Of a stretch of DNA of 39,929 nucleotides, positions 6,630 through 15,147 are shown in pieces. Below the pieces are notes generated by a model. The model did no database searches. It worked only from the letters and a program-made list of their open reading frames with translations, and was not told the DNA's origin. The stretch covers positions 1 through 39,929 of the forward strand of contig NZ_JAOWRF010000134.1 in NCBI RefSeq assembly GCF_025753815.1, read 5' to 3'. The position numbers were made by a program, and so were the translations under genes. The DNA is from Plectonema radiosum NIES-515. Its GTDB lineage: Bacteria > Cyanobacteriota > Cyanobacteriia > Cyanobacteriales > Nostocaceae. Each line of letters starts with the position of its first letter. Within the stretch, counting starts at the first letter, position 1.

Positions 6630-8639
6630 CTAAGAGATTCTCACAACTAATGCATAGGATTGTGGATGAAGAATTCGGTTAGCACGTACCACAATTTCCA
6701 CCTTTGTTGGAGCTACATTAGTCCAAACAATTTGTTCAACATTATTTCGTCGGTCGAAATCTGTTGAGGATGCCGGCATATTTCCGTGTCGCTCTTCACC
6801 ATTGGCACGCACAATTAAATCTAAGTCATTTTGAAGAGCTTCACCGGGGAAATCAGTCCACACCAATGTCACCTTCAAAACAGAATTTGACTTACTGATT
6901 TCTACTTCAGTTTTTTCCTCTTCTCCCGTCTCAAGTTTTGTGCTTTCGTCCTTAAAAGTAACCTGCTCATTATCGTTTCTCGGTCCTACCGTTGCGGCTA
7001 AATCAACTCGACCAAATCCTTCTGAGAGGTTGGGAATTTCTCCCGCTTCCGAGGGAACATATTGACCGGCGATGTCTTTAGCTCCATTGATTAACATTGC
7101 CTTAACTAGAGCCGCACTTGGTTGGTGATTCTGTTTCACAAAATACTCTCTCACCACAGCAGCGCAACCTGCAACTAGCGGTGTAGCCATGCTAGTACCA
7201 GCTAGAAAAGCATAAAGGGGATCTGTGGATTTGCCAAAGAATGAATCAATTTTTGCGTCTCGCGAAAGAGTAGAGAGAATCGCAGTTCCGGGAGCAACAA
7301 CATCTGGCTTGATTCGCTCGTTTTGAGTTGGTCCTCGACTGCTAAAAGCTGCCATCCCATCGGGGTTATTAGACCAGCCATCTGAGGCGATCGGCTCGGC
7401 GCTATAGCGACCCAAAACCTTATATGGTTGTGATTGGTCTGGTCTGTTATTCTCAGAGGCTCCAACTGTAATACAGTTCTTTGCTGTTCCGGGTGCGCCG
7501 ATACTTTTATTATCAATCACTCCGTTGCGATCTACATCAGAGCCGTCGTTACCCGCAGCAAAGCAGATAACCATGTCTCGATGTTCCCAAACAAATTGGT
7601 CTACTTCTTGAGAATCTATCGTATATTGTCCGCGTGTTGCCGCTCCCCAGGAGTTTGTATGAACGCGAGCTGCATCATTCTCGTAAGGTTGTTTGAATAA
7701 GTTGTTCAAATCCTGCGGAAGTCCTCCCAAACCTCCTCTGGAATCGAGAACCGATTGAAGTATCAGCTTGGCTTTAGGAGCTGTTCCCTGAATCGCACCC
7801 CCCATTGTGTCAGATTTGCCATCGCCCAAAACTGAGCCAGCTACGTGCGTACCGTGTCCTTGAGGGTCATTAGCGGTTGACCGTCCCAAGGGGTAAAGCT
7901 TAACTACTCTGCCTGTGAAGGCTGGATGAACGTCTGTGGTTGAACCTTTGTCAAAGCCTGTGTCGGCGATCGCGACAACTTGACCTTCTCCTTGCAAATT
8001 GACTGTGCTGTGTGTCTGGTCTGCTTTCAGCACTCCCAAAGCTACATTATTGAAAAGCTGCCGTGGCACGTTTTCTTCAATGTGTCGCACCTCGTCTATT
8101 TTTGCCAAGTCTTCAAGATATTGAGGTTGAACTGAGAGTTTTATTGAGTTGCGACTAAATTCTAGCTCGCTAGGGTTTAATCTGGCAGCCGTAGCGATGC
8201 GATCGCGCAACTTATCATCGATGGAAACGTTATTATGAAACACCACTGTCACTTCTTTCGGCTGCCCCAACAGTGATATGTCAGCAGCTTTTATCGCTAA
8301 CAGATTCGCTGTATCATTTTTGCCTCCTATCACCAATTGAGGGGCGATTTTGAAGCCTTCTAAATAAACATTTGCCCACTCAACAAAAGGCAAATCCCGA
8401 ATTGCATCCAAATTAGAAGGATTGTAACGACAAATGTAAGTATTTTCTGGTACAAATTCCAGAATTTCTGCACCATTACTCGATAGCTGACTTTTCTGCT
8501 CGCGGTTCAATGGTTGAGTCGATTGGATGAGAATATAATTTGATTCGGAACTGTCAGGACTAATCAGATTAGCAGAGATGATTGCATTTCTCTGAGCTTC
8601 TGGATCGATTGATATACCGTTGATGGTTATCTTTGCCAT
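6630..8639 (-). CDS. Subtilisin-like serine protease (peptidase S8)
   Basis: The 669-residue protein has an intact S8 catalytic triad: Asp226 in VVAIADTGFD, His262 in GHGTHVAGS and Ser483 in GTSMATPLVAG, with the oxyanion Asn364 in AAGNDGS. Residues 1-200 form an inhibitor-like pro-region with two repeats of the type IRDLPFVEWANVYLEGFKI and LAKIDEVRHIEENVPRQ. The last 110 residues, including LKVTLVWTDFPGEALQNDL, match the beta-sandwich often found after bacterial S8 domains. There is no classical signal peptide, so location is unclear. The start ATG is supported by AAGAAA upstream on the minus strand. It is not clearly in an operon. Confidence 0.93.
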   Translation of the reverse strand: MAKITINGISIDPEAQRNAIISANLISPDSSESNYILIQSTQPLNREQKSQLSSNGAEILEFVPENTYICRYNPSNLDAIRDLPFVEWANVYLEGFKIAPQLVIGGKNDTANLLAIKAADISLLGQPKEVTVVFHNNVSIDDKLRDRIATAARLNPSELEFSRNSIKLSVQPQYLEDLAKIDEVRHIEENVPRQLFNNVALGVLKADQTHSTVNLQGEGQVVAIADTGFDKGSTTDVHPAFTGRVVKLYPLGRSTANDPQGHGTHVAGSVLGDGKSDTMGGAIQGTAPKAKLILQSVLDSRGGLGGLPQDLNNLFKQPYENDAARVHTNSWGAATRGQYTIDSQEVDQFVWEHRDMVICFAAGNDGSDVDRNGVIDNKSIGAPGTAKNCITVGASENNRPDQSQPYKVLGRYSAEPIASDGWSNNPDGMAAFSSRGPTQNERIKPDVVAPGTAILSTLSRDAKIDSFFGKSTDPLYAFLAGTSMATPLVAGCAAVVREYFVKQNHQPSAALVKAMLINGAKDIAGQYVPSEAGEIPNLSEGFGRVDLAATVGPRNDNEQVTFKDESTKLETGEEEKTEVEISKSNSVLKVTLVWTDFPGEALQNDLDLIVRANGEERHGNMPASSTDFDRRNNVEQIVWTNVAPTKVEIVVRANRILHPQSYALVVRIS

Positions 8640-8786
8640 AGTTTTCTTTGTTTCTTCATTTGGGATAGTTTATCCAAGCATTCTTATCTCTGCTGGTATT
8701 CTGAGAATTAAATACTTGTTCAAGCCTCTCGATTCCTGAAAGAGATTTGTCGAAATATGGGAAATTCAACGTAAAACACTCTCCTT

Positions 8787-8843
8787 CGTACTGAGCGGTT
8801 CACCGCTCAATTATTCAGTTTAAGGGCTGAAGCCCTTACTACG
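8787..8843. repeat. Double-hairpin intergenic repeat
   Basis: GAGCGGT-TC-ACCGCTC (about 8793-8808) and AAGGGCT-GA-AGCCCTT stand side by side inside CGTA...TACTACG. The same plan, two short hairpins ending in ACTAC, recurs at 18317-18370, 31160-31217 and in simpler form at 33846-33878. Confidence 0.5.
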
Positions 8844-8883
8844 TTAGAACACGTTTATTTATGCCCATCAACTTAAAAGTTGA

Positions 8884-9279
8884 TTATCGAGAAGACAGAT
8901 AATCTTGTAAATCTTTTGTACGTTGTTTTGTCAGTCTCTCCAAACAGCCGTTACGAAAGATTTCATAACCTGTCCCACCACGGGAGTTATATACTTCAAA
9001 ATTGCAGTTGTTATCGCGAAACTTAATCCATGACTGTTGTCCAGAAATTAGTAATTGCTTTGGCTCACTGCTTAAGCCCGAAACGACTTGCTGATAAACT
9101 TGATTGAGTTTTTTATCTGCTGCTTGGTAAGATTGTTGAGAACAAAATTTAACTTCTGGTGTCGCTGTTGCCTTGGAGCAATTAATTGTTCGTGTTTGAG
9201 CAATGCTGGACGGAGAAATTACTAAAATTGATAACGGTGCGATCGCTACCAAGACAAATCGGCTAATTCGTTTATACAT
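8884..9279 (-). CDS. LprI-like / DUF1311 exported protein
   Basis: About 131 residues from the ATG at 9279. Residues 1-28 are a signal peptide (RFVLVAIAPLSILVISPSSI then AQ), followed by a DUF1311/LprI N-terminal domain with paired cysteines and the pattern Y-x-x-A-D-K-x-L-N-x-x-Y and Q-x-x-W-I-x-[FY]-R-D-x-x-C. Members are periplasmic, and some inhibit lysozyme. The open frame runs further upstream to 9411 but that extension lies before the signal peptide and is unlikely to be translated. It follows the 2H phosphoesterase gene on the same strand. Confidence 0.78.
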   Translation of the reverse strand: MYKRISRFVLVAIAPLSILVISPSSIAQTRTINCSKATATPEVKFCSQQSYQAADKKLNQVYQQVVSGLSSEPKQLLISGQQSWIKFRDNNCNFEVYNSRGGTGYEIFRNGCLERLTKQRTKDLQDYLSSR

Positions 9280-9411
9280 AGATAATATTGCTAAATCAAA
9301 ACTCGCTTTTTCGCAAATTATGCTTAATTTACCGGGATCGTGATTTTTAATATAGTATAAAACCTGACATATTTCTGGCAATTTTCCCAAAATCTTCAGA
9401 TTTGCAGTCAA

Positions 9412-9945
9412 CTAAGATACAAAGGAAAACTCTGTTTTGACATTCCAGCGTTTGCCGTCGTGAAGCAGTAAGGTTAAGCGATCGCACTTGAACTCAAAAT
9501 GTAACTGTCGTTTCACAAATTCTCTCCAAGCGATTTCAAAGTTTTGCTTTGTTAAATCCCGAAACGCTACCGTCATGTGGGGAGTGAATGAGTGATGGGA
9601 TTTGTCAATAATTCCCAACTTCTCCATATCAGCGATGAAATCAGCTTGCAAATCCATCAACTCTGGACTTTTAACAACATCAATATAAATGACACGCTTG
9701 GCAAATGCCGCAAAGTTATGAAGTGTGACGGGTATTGACTCTCGTTCACGAGCAAATTTATTCAGAGAATCCTCTAACAATGGTACATTGCTATCTGCCC
9801 ATTCAAAAGGCGGTTGTAAGGTAACATGCGGTGGAGATTTTTGTGCCGCACTACTAGCATAGCGATCGGCGAAGTACTGTTTAATTTCGTTGGCGCAGTC
9901 TTGAATGGGCTGGGGTGGTAACAAAGCAACAAAAAAACGACTCAT
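9412..9945 (-). CDS. 2'-5' RNA ligase family (2H phosphoesterase) protein
   Basis: The 177-residue protein begins SRFFVALLPP and carries the two H-x-T motifs that define the 2H phosphoesterase superfamily, HVTLQPPF and HMTVAF. Enzymes of this family act on 2',3'-cyclic or 2'-5' phosphodiester bonds in RNA or nucleotides; the physiological substrate is usually unknown. A start at 9975 would add ten residues (LIENDARCQ), but 9945 places the start directly before the conserved strand. The downstream exported protein on the same strand starts 133 bases later. Confidence 0.85.
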   Translation of the reverse strand: MSRFFVALLPPQPIQDCANEIKQYFADRYASSAAQKSPPHVTLQPPFEWADSNVPLLEDSLNKFARERESIPVTLHNFAAFAKRVIYIDVVKSPELMDLQADFIADMEKLGIIDKSHHSFTPHMTVAFRDLTKQNFEIAWREFVKRQLHFEFKCDRLTLLLHDGKRWNVKTEFSFVS

Positions 9946-9979
9946 CTGACATCTTGCATCATTCTCAATTAGCACTATA

Positions 9980-10102
9980 AACCGCCAGGAAATAAATTTC
10001 CTGGCTCATAGCACTCATTCAGTTAAAACTGACTGAATGTCTTACTCAGTCGTCTAAAGACGAGTGAGCGCTATTAGCCTTAGAATTCATTCTAAGGCGG
10101 TT
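9980..10102. repeat. Cloverleaf-like multi-hairpin repeat
   Basis: The outer arms AACCGCC (9980-9986) and GGCGGTT (10096-10102) close a set of stems. These are AGGAAAT/ATTTCCT, GGCTCATAGC paired 9 of 10 with GCTATTAGCC and itself enclosing CATTCAGT/ACTGAATG and CTCAGTCGTC/GACGAGTGAG (9 of 10), and CTTAGAAT/ATTCTAAG. It is not a tRNA. It looks like a folded intergenic repeat of about 123 bp. Confidence 0.65.
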
Positions 10103-10248
10103 GTTGCAACTGGTGCAAGATATGAGTCATCAGATTTGAGATTATAGTTTACAGCCGCTAACGAATGATACTATCTGCGGGCTGAGGATTTGAGATGATG
10201 AAAGTACTGCAACATATTACAAACGAAAATTCCAGAGGAAGCAAGCAA

Positions 10249-10515
10249 ATGCCTTGGTTTGTCAAGATTGAAGAAGGCAAAGTCGATAAAAACATCTTTG
10301 ACCAATACGTACCCGCTCACAAAGCTTATGTTCAAGATTTGATCGCTAAAGGACACAAAGCGCGATCGGGCTACTGGGGGAAGATGGGAGGGGGTATGTT
10401 GCTGTTTGAAGCTGCTTCAATGGATGAGGCAAAAGCAATTGTCGCTCTCGACCCCTTGGTGCAAAACGGTTGCGTCAATTACCAGCTCTACGAATGGCGA
10501 ATTGTAGTCGAATAA
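10249..10515 (+). CDS. YciI-like (YCII-related) protein
   Basis: The 88-residue protein begins PWFVKIEEGKVD and has the ferredoxin-like YCII pattern: an H in VPAHKAYVQDL, G-Y-W-G-K-M-G-G-G-M-L-L-F-E, S-M-D-E-A-K-A-I-V-A-L-D-P-L and a C-terminal Y-E-W-R. ATG 10249 is preceded by AGAGGA at 10234-10239, better than the upstream ATG 10195. YciI-family proteins are small, dimeric and of unclear function. The SRP RNA gene starts 36 bases downstream. Confidence 0.82.
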   Translation: MPWFVKIEEGKVDKNIFDQYVPAHKAYVQDLIAKGHKARSGYWGKMGGGMLLFEAASMDEAKAIVALDPLVQNGCVNYQLYEWRIVVE

Positions 10516-10538
10516 CACACATCTACTAATTTTTGTGT

Positions 10539-10544
10539 TATGAT
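10539..10544 (+). promoter_or_regulatory. -10 box of the SRP RNA gene
   Basis: TATGAT lies seven bases before the predicted RNA 5' end at about 10552. No convincing -35 is seen 17 bases upstream. Confidence 0.4.
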
Positions 10545-10551
10545 TGTTTGT

Positions 10552-10649
10552 GACCTGGACCTATGCGACTGCAACGCCCAAATCTTGTCAGAACCGGAAG
10601 GTAGCAGCAATACGGGATGCTTGTAGTAGGCGTAGTCTCCGGGTCGCCC
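10552..10649 (+). ncRNA. ffs: Signal recognition particle 4.5S RNA
   Basis: The conserved apical domain of bacterial small SRP RNA is present: GTCAGAACCGGAAGGTAGCAGC at 10590-10611, with the loop E-type asymmetric CAGAAC/AGCAG and GGAA tetraloop. The ends pair as GACCTGGA (10552-10559) with TCCGGGTC (about 10638-10645), and CTATGC with GCGTAG continues the helix. A length near 97 nt is normal for this class. The RNA binds Ffh for co-translational membrane targeting. It ends about 25 bases before the phasin-like gene. The exact ends are estimated. Confidence 0.93.
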
Positions 10650-10673
10650 AATTTTTAGGAGCGCGGCTCTGCA

Positions 10674-11054
10674 ATGCCTGGTTTTGGAGATATTGTTCAA
10701 AAAGCTTTTTACCTCGGTGTCGGGTTAGCTTCTTACGCGGGTGAGAAAGCAGGGGGAAAATTAGCCGAATTGCGATCGCAAGTCCAAAAACTGGCAGATG
10801 AAATGGTTGCAAAAGGCGAAATGAATACAGAAGAAGCCCGCCGTTTCGTCGAAGACATGATGAAGCAAGCTCAACAGCAACCACCATCTGATGCTACCGC
10901 TCCAGAAAAACCCGCCTCGGAACCACGCCGCATCGAGATTCTAGAAGACGATGATCCTACCGTAAAAGAAGCATCAACTGACAATGTTGATGGCTTGCGC
11001 GATCAAGTGCTAGAACTGCAAGAAGAGTTAAAACGACTGCAACGCGATAAGTAG
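10674..11054 (+). CDS. Phasin-like coiled-coil protein
   Basis: The 126-residue protein has an amphipathic helical N-terminal half (IVQKAFYLGVGLASYAGEKA, then a long helix ending FVEDMMKQAQQ), an acidic and proline-rich linker and a short C-terminal coiled coil (LRDQVLELQEELKRLQRD). The architecture resembles phasin-family proteins annotated in cyanobacteria, some of which coat polyhydroxyalkanoate granules. It sits close behind the SRP RNA and may share its promoter. No PHA synthesis gene is nearby. An AGGAG lies about 13 bases before the ATG. Confidence 0.6.
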   Translation: MPGFGDIVQKAFYLGVGLASYAGEKAGGKLAELRSQVQKLADEMVAKGEMNTEEARRFVEDMMKQAQQQPPSDATAPEKPASEPRRIEILEDDDPTVKEASTDNVDGLRDQVLELQEELKRLQRDK

Positions 11055-11169
11055 TTATCCAGAAACGTTGCAAACCATAAATTAATATGTATTTATCAGG
11101 GTGTATTATAGTGCTGATAGCGATTTAGCACGAAGCGTCCTGTAAAAAGCTAGTAAGGACGTCAATTTT

Positions 11170-11592
11170 ATGGAAAACTGGCAAAAAGATATCGCGGAAA
11201 TCATCGAAACAGTTGCAGATGAAGTAGATCGTTTCTTCTTGGGGATGGGTGAAATGGTTGATGCCTTTTTCGATCTAACCGAAGAAATGACCGACCAATT
11301 ACAAAATACCATTGGTGTTGAGATTGAGCAGTATTTACAAGATTTGGCTGAACCAATTTTAGAAGTATATTGGGAACTGGAAGAAGTTGTTGGCGATGTA
11401 GATCCAGCTTTTCCTTATTCAGTTGAAGCCTCACCACAACAAAATCCTGCCTGTATTGGTTGTCGTAACTACCACGGTCAAGTTTATGGTGGTAACTTGC
11501 TAGTTTGTGCGATGCATCCCGAAGGATATGAAGATGAGACTTGCCCAGACTGGGAACAGCAAGATTTAGAATTTAGAGATGAGGATTTTTGA
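11170..11592 (+). CDS. Conserved acidic protein with C-terminal cysteine motif
   Basis: The 140-residue, strongly acidic protein has helical residues 1-75 (for example IETVADEVDRFFLGMGEMVD). Its last 45 residues hold C-I-G-C-x-x-Y-H, L-L-V-C-A-M-H-P and T-C-P-D-W. The four cysteines suggest a small zinc or iron-sulfur site. The same C-terminal pattern occurs in the unrelated membrane protein encoded at 30015-30392. AAGGA precedes the ATG. No named family is recognised. It lies between the phasin-like gene and queF on the same strand. Confidence 0.75.
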   Translation: MENWQKDIAEIIETVADEVDRFFLGMGEMVDAFFDLTEEMTDQLQNTIGVEIEQYLQDLAEPILEVYWELEEVVGDVDPAFPYSVEASPQQNPACIGCRNYHGQVYGGNLLVCAMHPEGYEDETCPDWEQQDLEFRDEDF

Positions 11593-11635
11593 ATCACGAC
11601 CCGACGATTAAAATGACGGCTATAAAAATTATTTT

Positions 11636-12055
11636 ATGACTAACTCCTTACCAGAAACTGCATCTGAGTCAAGCCAAGAAATGAAGTATGGTGAACGTGA
11701 GATTGCGTCAGGAGAATTAATTACATTTCCTAATCCGCGTGTGGGCAGGAGATACAATATTAATATTTCTTTACCGGAATTTACTTGTAAATGTCCATTT
11801 TCTGGTTATCCTGATTTTGCGACGATTTATATTAGCTATGTGCCTGATGAGCGAGTGGTGGAATTAAAGGCGCTGAAGCTGTACATTAACAGTTACCGCG
11901 ATCGCTATATTTCCCACGAAGAATCTGCAAATCAAATTTTGGATGATTTTGTTGCCGCTTGTGACCCGTTAGAAGTGACAGTCAAAGCAGATTTTACACC
12001 ACGCGGTAATGTGCATACCGTCGTTGAAGTGCATCATCAAAAGTCGCTCCTCTAA
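11636..12055 (+). CDS. queF: NADPH-dependent 7-cyano-7-deazaguanine reductase
   Basis: This 139-residue protein is a unimodular QueF. It reduces preQ0 to preQ1 in queuosine biosynthesis, in the cytoplasm. The nucleophile is Cys53 in FTCKCPFSGYPDFA, with Asp60 nearby, and the QueF signature ELKALKLYINSYRDR followed by S-H-E-E-S and RGNVHTVVEVHH is intact. No other queuosine genes are in the window, and no preQ1 riboswitch was recognised in the 43 bases upstream. The ATG has a weak ribosome site. Confidence 0.94.
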   Translation: MTNSLPETASESSQEMKYGEREIASGELITFPNPRVGRRYNINISLPEFTCKCPFSGYPDFATIYISYVPDERVVELKALKLYINSYRDRYISHEESANQILDDFVAACDPLEVTVKADFTPRGNVHTVVEVHHQKSLL

Positions 12056-12081
12056 ACGCACCTTATCGTGATAATGACGTT

Positions 12082-12864
12082 ATGGTTCTACTAGCCACAC
12101 CCCAGCATCAAACCCCTGTAGTGACTTGGGAAAAACTCCCAGACGACTTTATTCTCCCCGACGATCCAGTGGAAAATATTCAACAGCCTTCCTTAGCAGC
12201 AGCGCTGACTGATGCTTTAGGTGCCGCAAATCGCATTCAACCGGAGATGCTTGTGGTATCGAATTTTGGCATCGTCGCTAATATTAATAAAAAAACAGTC
12301 GTCAAAGCACCAGATTGGTTATATGTACCGCATGTATCACCCGTTGGTGCAGAGGTAATTCGTCGCAGCTACACACCGAATATTGAAGGTGAAGCTGTGA
12401 GTGTGGTGATGGAGTTTCTTTCAGACACCGATAACGGAGAATACTCGATTCGTCCCACCTTTCCTTACGGGAAACTATACTTTTATGAACGAATATTGCA
12501 AATTCCGACTTATGTGATTTTTAATCCTTATGAAGTCACTCTAGAAGTGCTTCGTCTAGAAAATAGTCAATATATTTTGCAGGAACCATCATCAGGACGC
12601 TTTTGGATTCCTGAGTTGAAATTGTTTTTGGGAATTTGGCAGGGAACTCGCTTAGGCTTAAATATTTCTTGGCTGCGATGGTGGGATGAAGCGGGTAATT
12701 TGCTGTTGTGGAGTTCCGAACAAGCTTTATTGGAACGTCAACGTGCAGAAGGAGAACGTCAACGTGCAGATAATGCGATCGCTCAATTTGAAGCTGAACG
12801 TCAGCGCAAAGAATTCCTCGCGGCAAAGTTGCGTTCTTTAGGTATAGATCCAGATGCAGAGTAG
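12082..12864 (+). CDS. Uma2 family (DUF820) endonuclease-like protein with coiled-coil tail
   Basis: The 260-residue protein has a PD-(D/E)xK-like Uma2 core: PDWLYVPHVSP, VVMEFLSDTD, then the strand PTYVIFNPYEVTLEVLRL. The C-terminal 45 residues are a charged coiled coil with the direct repeat ERQRAEGERQRAD, common in cyanobacterial members of this group. The family is greatly expanded in cyanobacteria and its role is not established. It follows queF by 26 bases and may be co-transcribed. Four Uma2 genes occur in this window. Confidence 0.85.
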   Translation: MVLLATPQHQTPVVTWEKLPDDFILPDDPVENIQQPSLAAALTDALGAANRIQPEMLVVSNFGIVANINKKTVVKAPDWLYVPHVSPVGAEVIRRSYTPNIEGEAVSVVMEFLSDTDNGEYSIRPTFPYGKLYFYERILQIPTYVIFNPYEVTLEVLRLENSQYILQEPSSGRFWIPELKLFLGIWQGTRLGLNISWLRWWDEAGNLLLWSSEQALLERQRAEGERQRADNAIAQFEAERQRKEFLAAKLRSLGIDPDAE

Positions 12865-12915
12865 GCTGAACGATACTCCAACGGAGTCACTTCGTGAACG
12901 CAACATCGACCCATT

Positions 12916-14319
12916 TTAGCTAATCTTTTCTGTCAGAATGCGAGGTTTTTCACTTTGACTTGGTGAACTTAATTGATCTAAAAGACCCAAAACCTCTTGT
13001 TCAAAAGCGACTTGAGCGCGATTAGTTTTACCACCCACATATAAGCGATCGCCTTTTTGCAAAGCCCAAATTTGTGAATGGGAAAAGTAACTCATCACCA
13101 CACCCAGCATTAGCAAAGCGAACCCAGTATAAACAATCGGAATACCTGGATCTGCTTTAATTTGCAAACCAGTGCTACCAATGACATCAAGAACTTTTAA
13201 CGTCACCCCATTAACTTCCGTTGACGCGCCGGCACGCACAGTACTAACTAGCTTACCAGTTGAATCGTAAATTAATAACGTTTTTTGCAAGTCTTTTGCT
13301 ATCAGCGAGACACCTGCACTTAAATCGGGTTTTGTAGGAATCCAAGTTCCCCAAAGGCGCCCTTTATTCTTAGTATTAAGTTGCGTCATTGGTAACTCAA
13401 AAATCGGACTTTTGTTAATTGTGACGCGCACAGCAGCGATACCCCAATCAGTTTGGTACAAAGTTATGCCACGATAACGCAGAGGTTGATTAACAAAAAT
13501 CGTCTTGCGGTCAATTTCCTTTTCCTCACTATCTAAAACAGACAAATCTGAGTAAAATTGGTTAATTCCGCCCGAAGGGGTGTAATCAATCCAAAAACGA
13601 TTGACTTTTACAGACCAATCTTTGGAAATTGACGCGGCTAAAGGTCCCGCATCTATAATATTTTGCACCTGAAAAGTATCGCCACTAGCAACCATTTCTT
13701 GTGCCATAAAACCAGTCATTGTGCCCCATATTGCACCCAAAAGAATAGTCACCATGCCAATATGAACTATTATCGGCCCAATGCGTCCGACTATGCCTTT
13801 GCGGGCGTAAAGAATATGATCTTTTTCTGGCTCGGAAAAAATCTTGTAGCGGCGTTGCTGTAGAAGTGGAGTGAGGGAAGATAGGGAAACCGTATCTAAT
13901 TCAGCACTCAAAGTGAGTTTTTCAAATTGTCGCGGTTCGTCGTAAAATTTCCAACGACGGGCAGCTTTTAAAGCTGGTAGCTGACGGGTAAAAGTGCAAG
14001 CGGTTAAGCTTGTACCAAATAAAATAAGTAATGAGAGAAACCACCAAGTACGATATACGTGGTCTAAACCGACTACCTGAATTACTTTCCAAGTTAGGAA
14101 ACCGAATAAAGCCGGGTGTTCGGGGTAGTTTGCCTGGTAAAATCCATGAGATTGACCTTGTTCGATGACTGTGCCGGTGATGCTGAAGAGTGCGATCGCT
14201 AGGAACATCACAATTGCCAATCGTAAATCTGTCAGCACTCTTAAAAATTCTTGCCGGAAAAACCGCCCAAATGCTGACCACCAACTTGATTCTTTTACAG
14301 TTGTATTGTCTAAAGTCAT
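12916..14319 (-). CDS. ccs1: Cytochrome c biogenesis protein Ccs1/ResB
   Basis: The 467-residue protein has the ResB/Ccs1 layout: membrane spans near residues 32-52 ([20 protein letters not shown]), 90-105 and 170-195, then a large periplasmic/lumenal domain (about 210-385), and a last span near 390-412 ([20 protein letters not shown]). With CcsA it forms the System II haem delivery and ligation complex that attaches haem to c-type cytochromes on the lumenal side. It starts four bases after the end of ccdA, so the two form an operon. Confidence 0.92.
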   Translation of the reverse strand: MTLDNTTVKESSWWSAFGRFFRQEFLRVLTDLRLAIVMFLAIALFSITGTVIEQGQSHGFYQANYPEHPALFGFLTWKVIQVVGLDHVYRTWWFLSLLILFGTSLTACTFTRQLPALKAARRWKFYDEPRQFEKLTLSAELDTVSLSSLTPLLQQRRYKIFSEPEKDHILYARKGIVGRIGPIIVHIGMVTILLGAIWGTMTGFMAQEMVASGDTFQVQNIIDAGPLAASISKDWSVKVNRFWIDYTPSGGINQFYSDLSVLDSEEKEIDRKTIFVNQPLRYRGITLYQTDWGIAAVRVTINKSPIFELPMTQLNTKNKGRLWGTWIPTKPDLSAGVSLIAKDLQKTLLIYDSTGKLVSTVRAGASTEVNGVTLKVLDVIGSTGLQIKADPGIPIVYTGFALLMLGVVMSYFSHSQIWALQKGDRLYVGGKTNRAQVAFEQEVLGLLDQLSSPSQSEKPRILTEKIS

Positions 14320-14322
14320 TGA

Positions 14323-15063
14323 TTAAAAGTTTCCCAAGGGAATCCGCGACATTAAAGAAAAGACACCAAATCCTACCAACAGCGTTCCACTAACTGGATT
14401 AATCCAACCAGACCAGCGACGCACTTCTAGCAACTTCTTAATTGAAGCAGTAAAAGTACCCGCCAAAATCAAGGGTGCTACATAACCTGCTGTATATGCA
14501 AGTAGCAAAACCGCGCCTAAAACTAAGTCTTGCGTACTGGCTACCCAACCCAGTAAGCTTCCTAAAACAGGTGTACTGCAAGGAGAAGCAACGACACCGA
14601 AAGTCATTCCAATTAAATAAGAACGCAATCCTTGGGGCAATTCTTGAGAAATCCACTCCATACCACCAAAAGATGGGAATTGCAGAGGTAATGCTTCAAG
14701 TAGGTTCAGTCCCATGAGAATTGCAATAATACTAACTATAATTGGTAAACCAATTCCCACTTGACCGTAGACTTTTCCTAACAAAGCTGCTATAATTCCT
14801 AGTCCAGCAAGTGTGGTTGCTAATCCGAGAGAAAACCAGGTAGATTGGGCAGCTGCTTGCAGACGGCTTTTTGCTTCATAACCGCCAATATAGCCGATAG
14901 TTATAGGCAGCATGGAAAGCATACAAGGTGTCAGGCTAGTCAGCAAGCCAGCAAGAAAAATTACACCGACGCTGAGAAAACTTAGGTGCGTTAATTGGTT
15001 AGAAACCAGGGTGTTAGCGAATTGTTCTAATTCGTAAAGTCGGGTTTGTAGGTTTTCAAGCAT
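14323..15063 (-). CDS. ccdA: Thiol-disulfide transporter CcdA
   Basis: The 246-residue, six-span membrane protein has a duplicated topology with one conserved Cys in each half: LTSLTPCMLSMLP and GVVASPCSTPVLGS. It passes electrons from cytoplasmic thioredoxin to the lumen or periplasm so that apocytochrome c cysteines stay reduced for haem attachment. It is the upstream gene of the ccdA-ccs1 pair. Confidence 0.93.
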   Translation of the reverse strand: MLENLQTRLYELEQFANTLVSNQLTHLSFLSVGVIFLAGLLTSLTPCMLSMLPITIGYIGGYEAKSRLQAAAQSTWFSLGLATTLAGLGIIAALLGKVYGQVGIGLPIIVSIIAILMGLNLLEALPLQFPSFGGMEWISQELPQGLRSYLIGMTFGVVASPCSTPVLGSLLGWVASTQDLVLGAVLLLAYTAGYVAPLILAGTFTASIKKLLEVRRWSGWINPVSGTLLVGFGVFSLMSRIPLGNF

Positions 15064-15147
15064 GGGGTAGATAGAGGGAAGAATGCTTACTCTGCTTGAA
15101 TTCTAACGTAATTTATCCCATTTCAAACAGTGCGGTAGCAACCGAAC

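Noticed and set aside
9980-10102. tRNA or other classical structured RNA
   Set aside because: The cloverleaf shape lacks a CCA-compatible acceptor stem, a T-loop TTCRA motif and a proper anticodon arm.
10544-10887. Frames covering the SRP RNA on either strand
   Set aside because: They overlap the conserved SRP RNA and the phasin-like gene and show no domain.
11593-11635. preQ1 riboswitch before queF
   Set aside because: The 43-base gap has no preQ1-I or II consensus and is very short for one.
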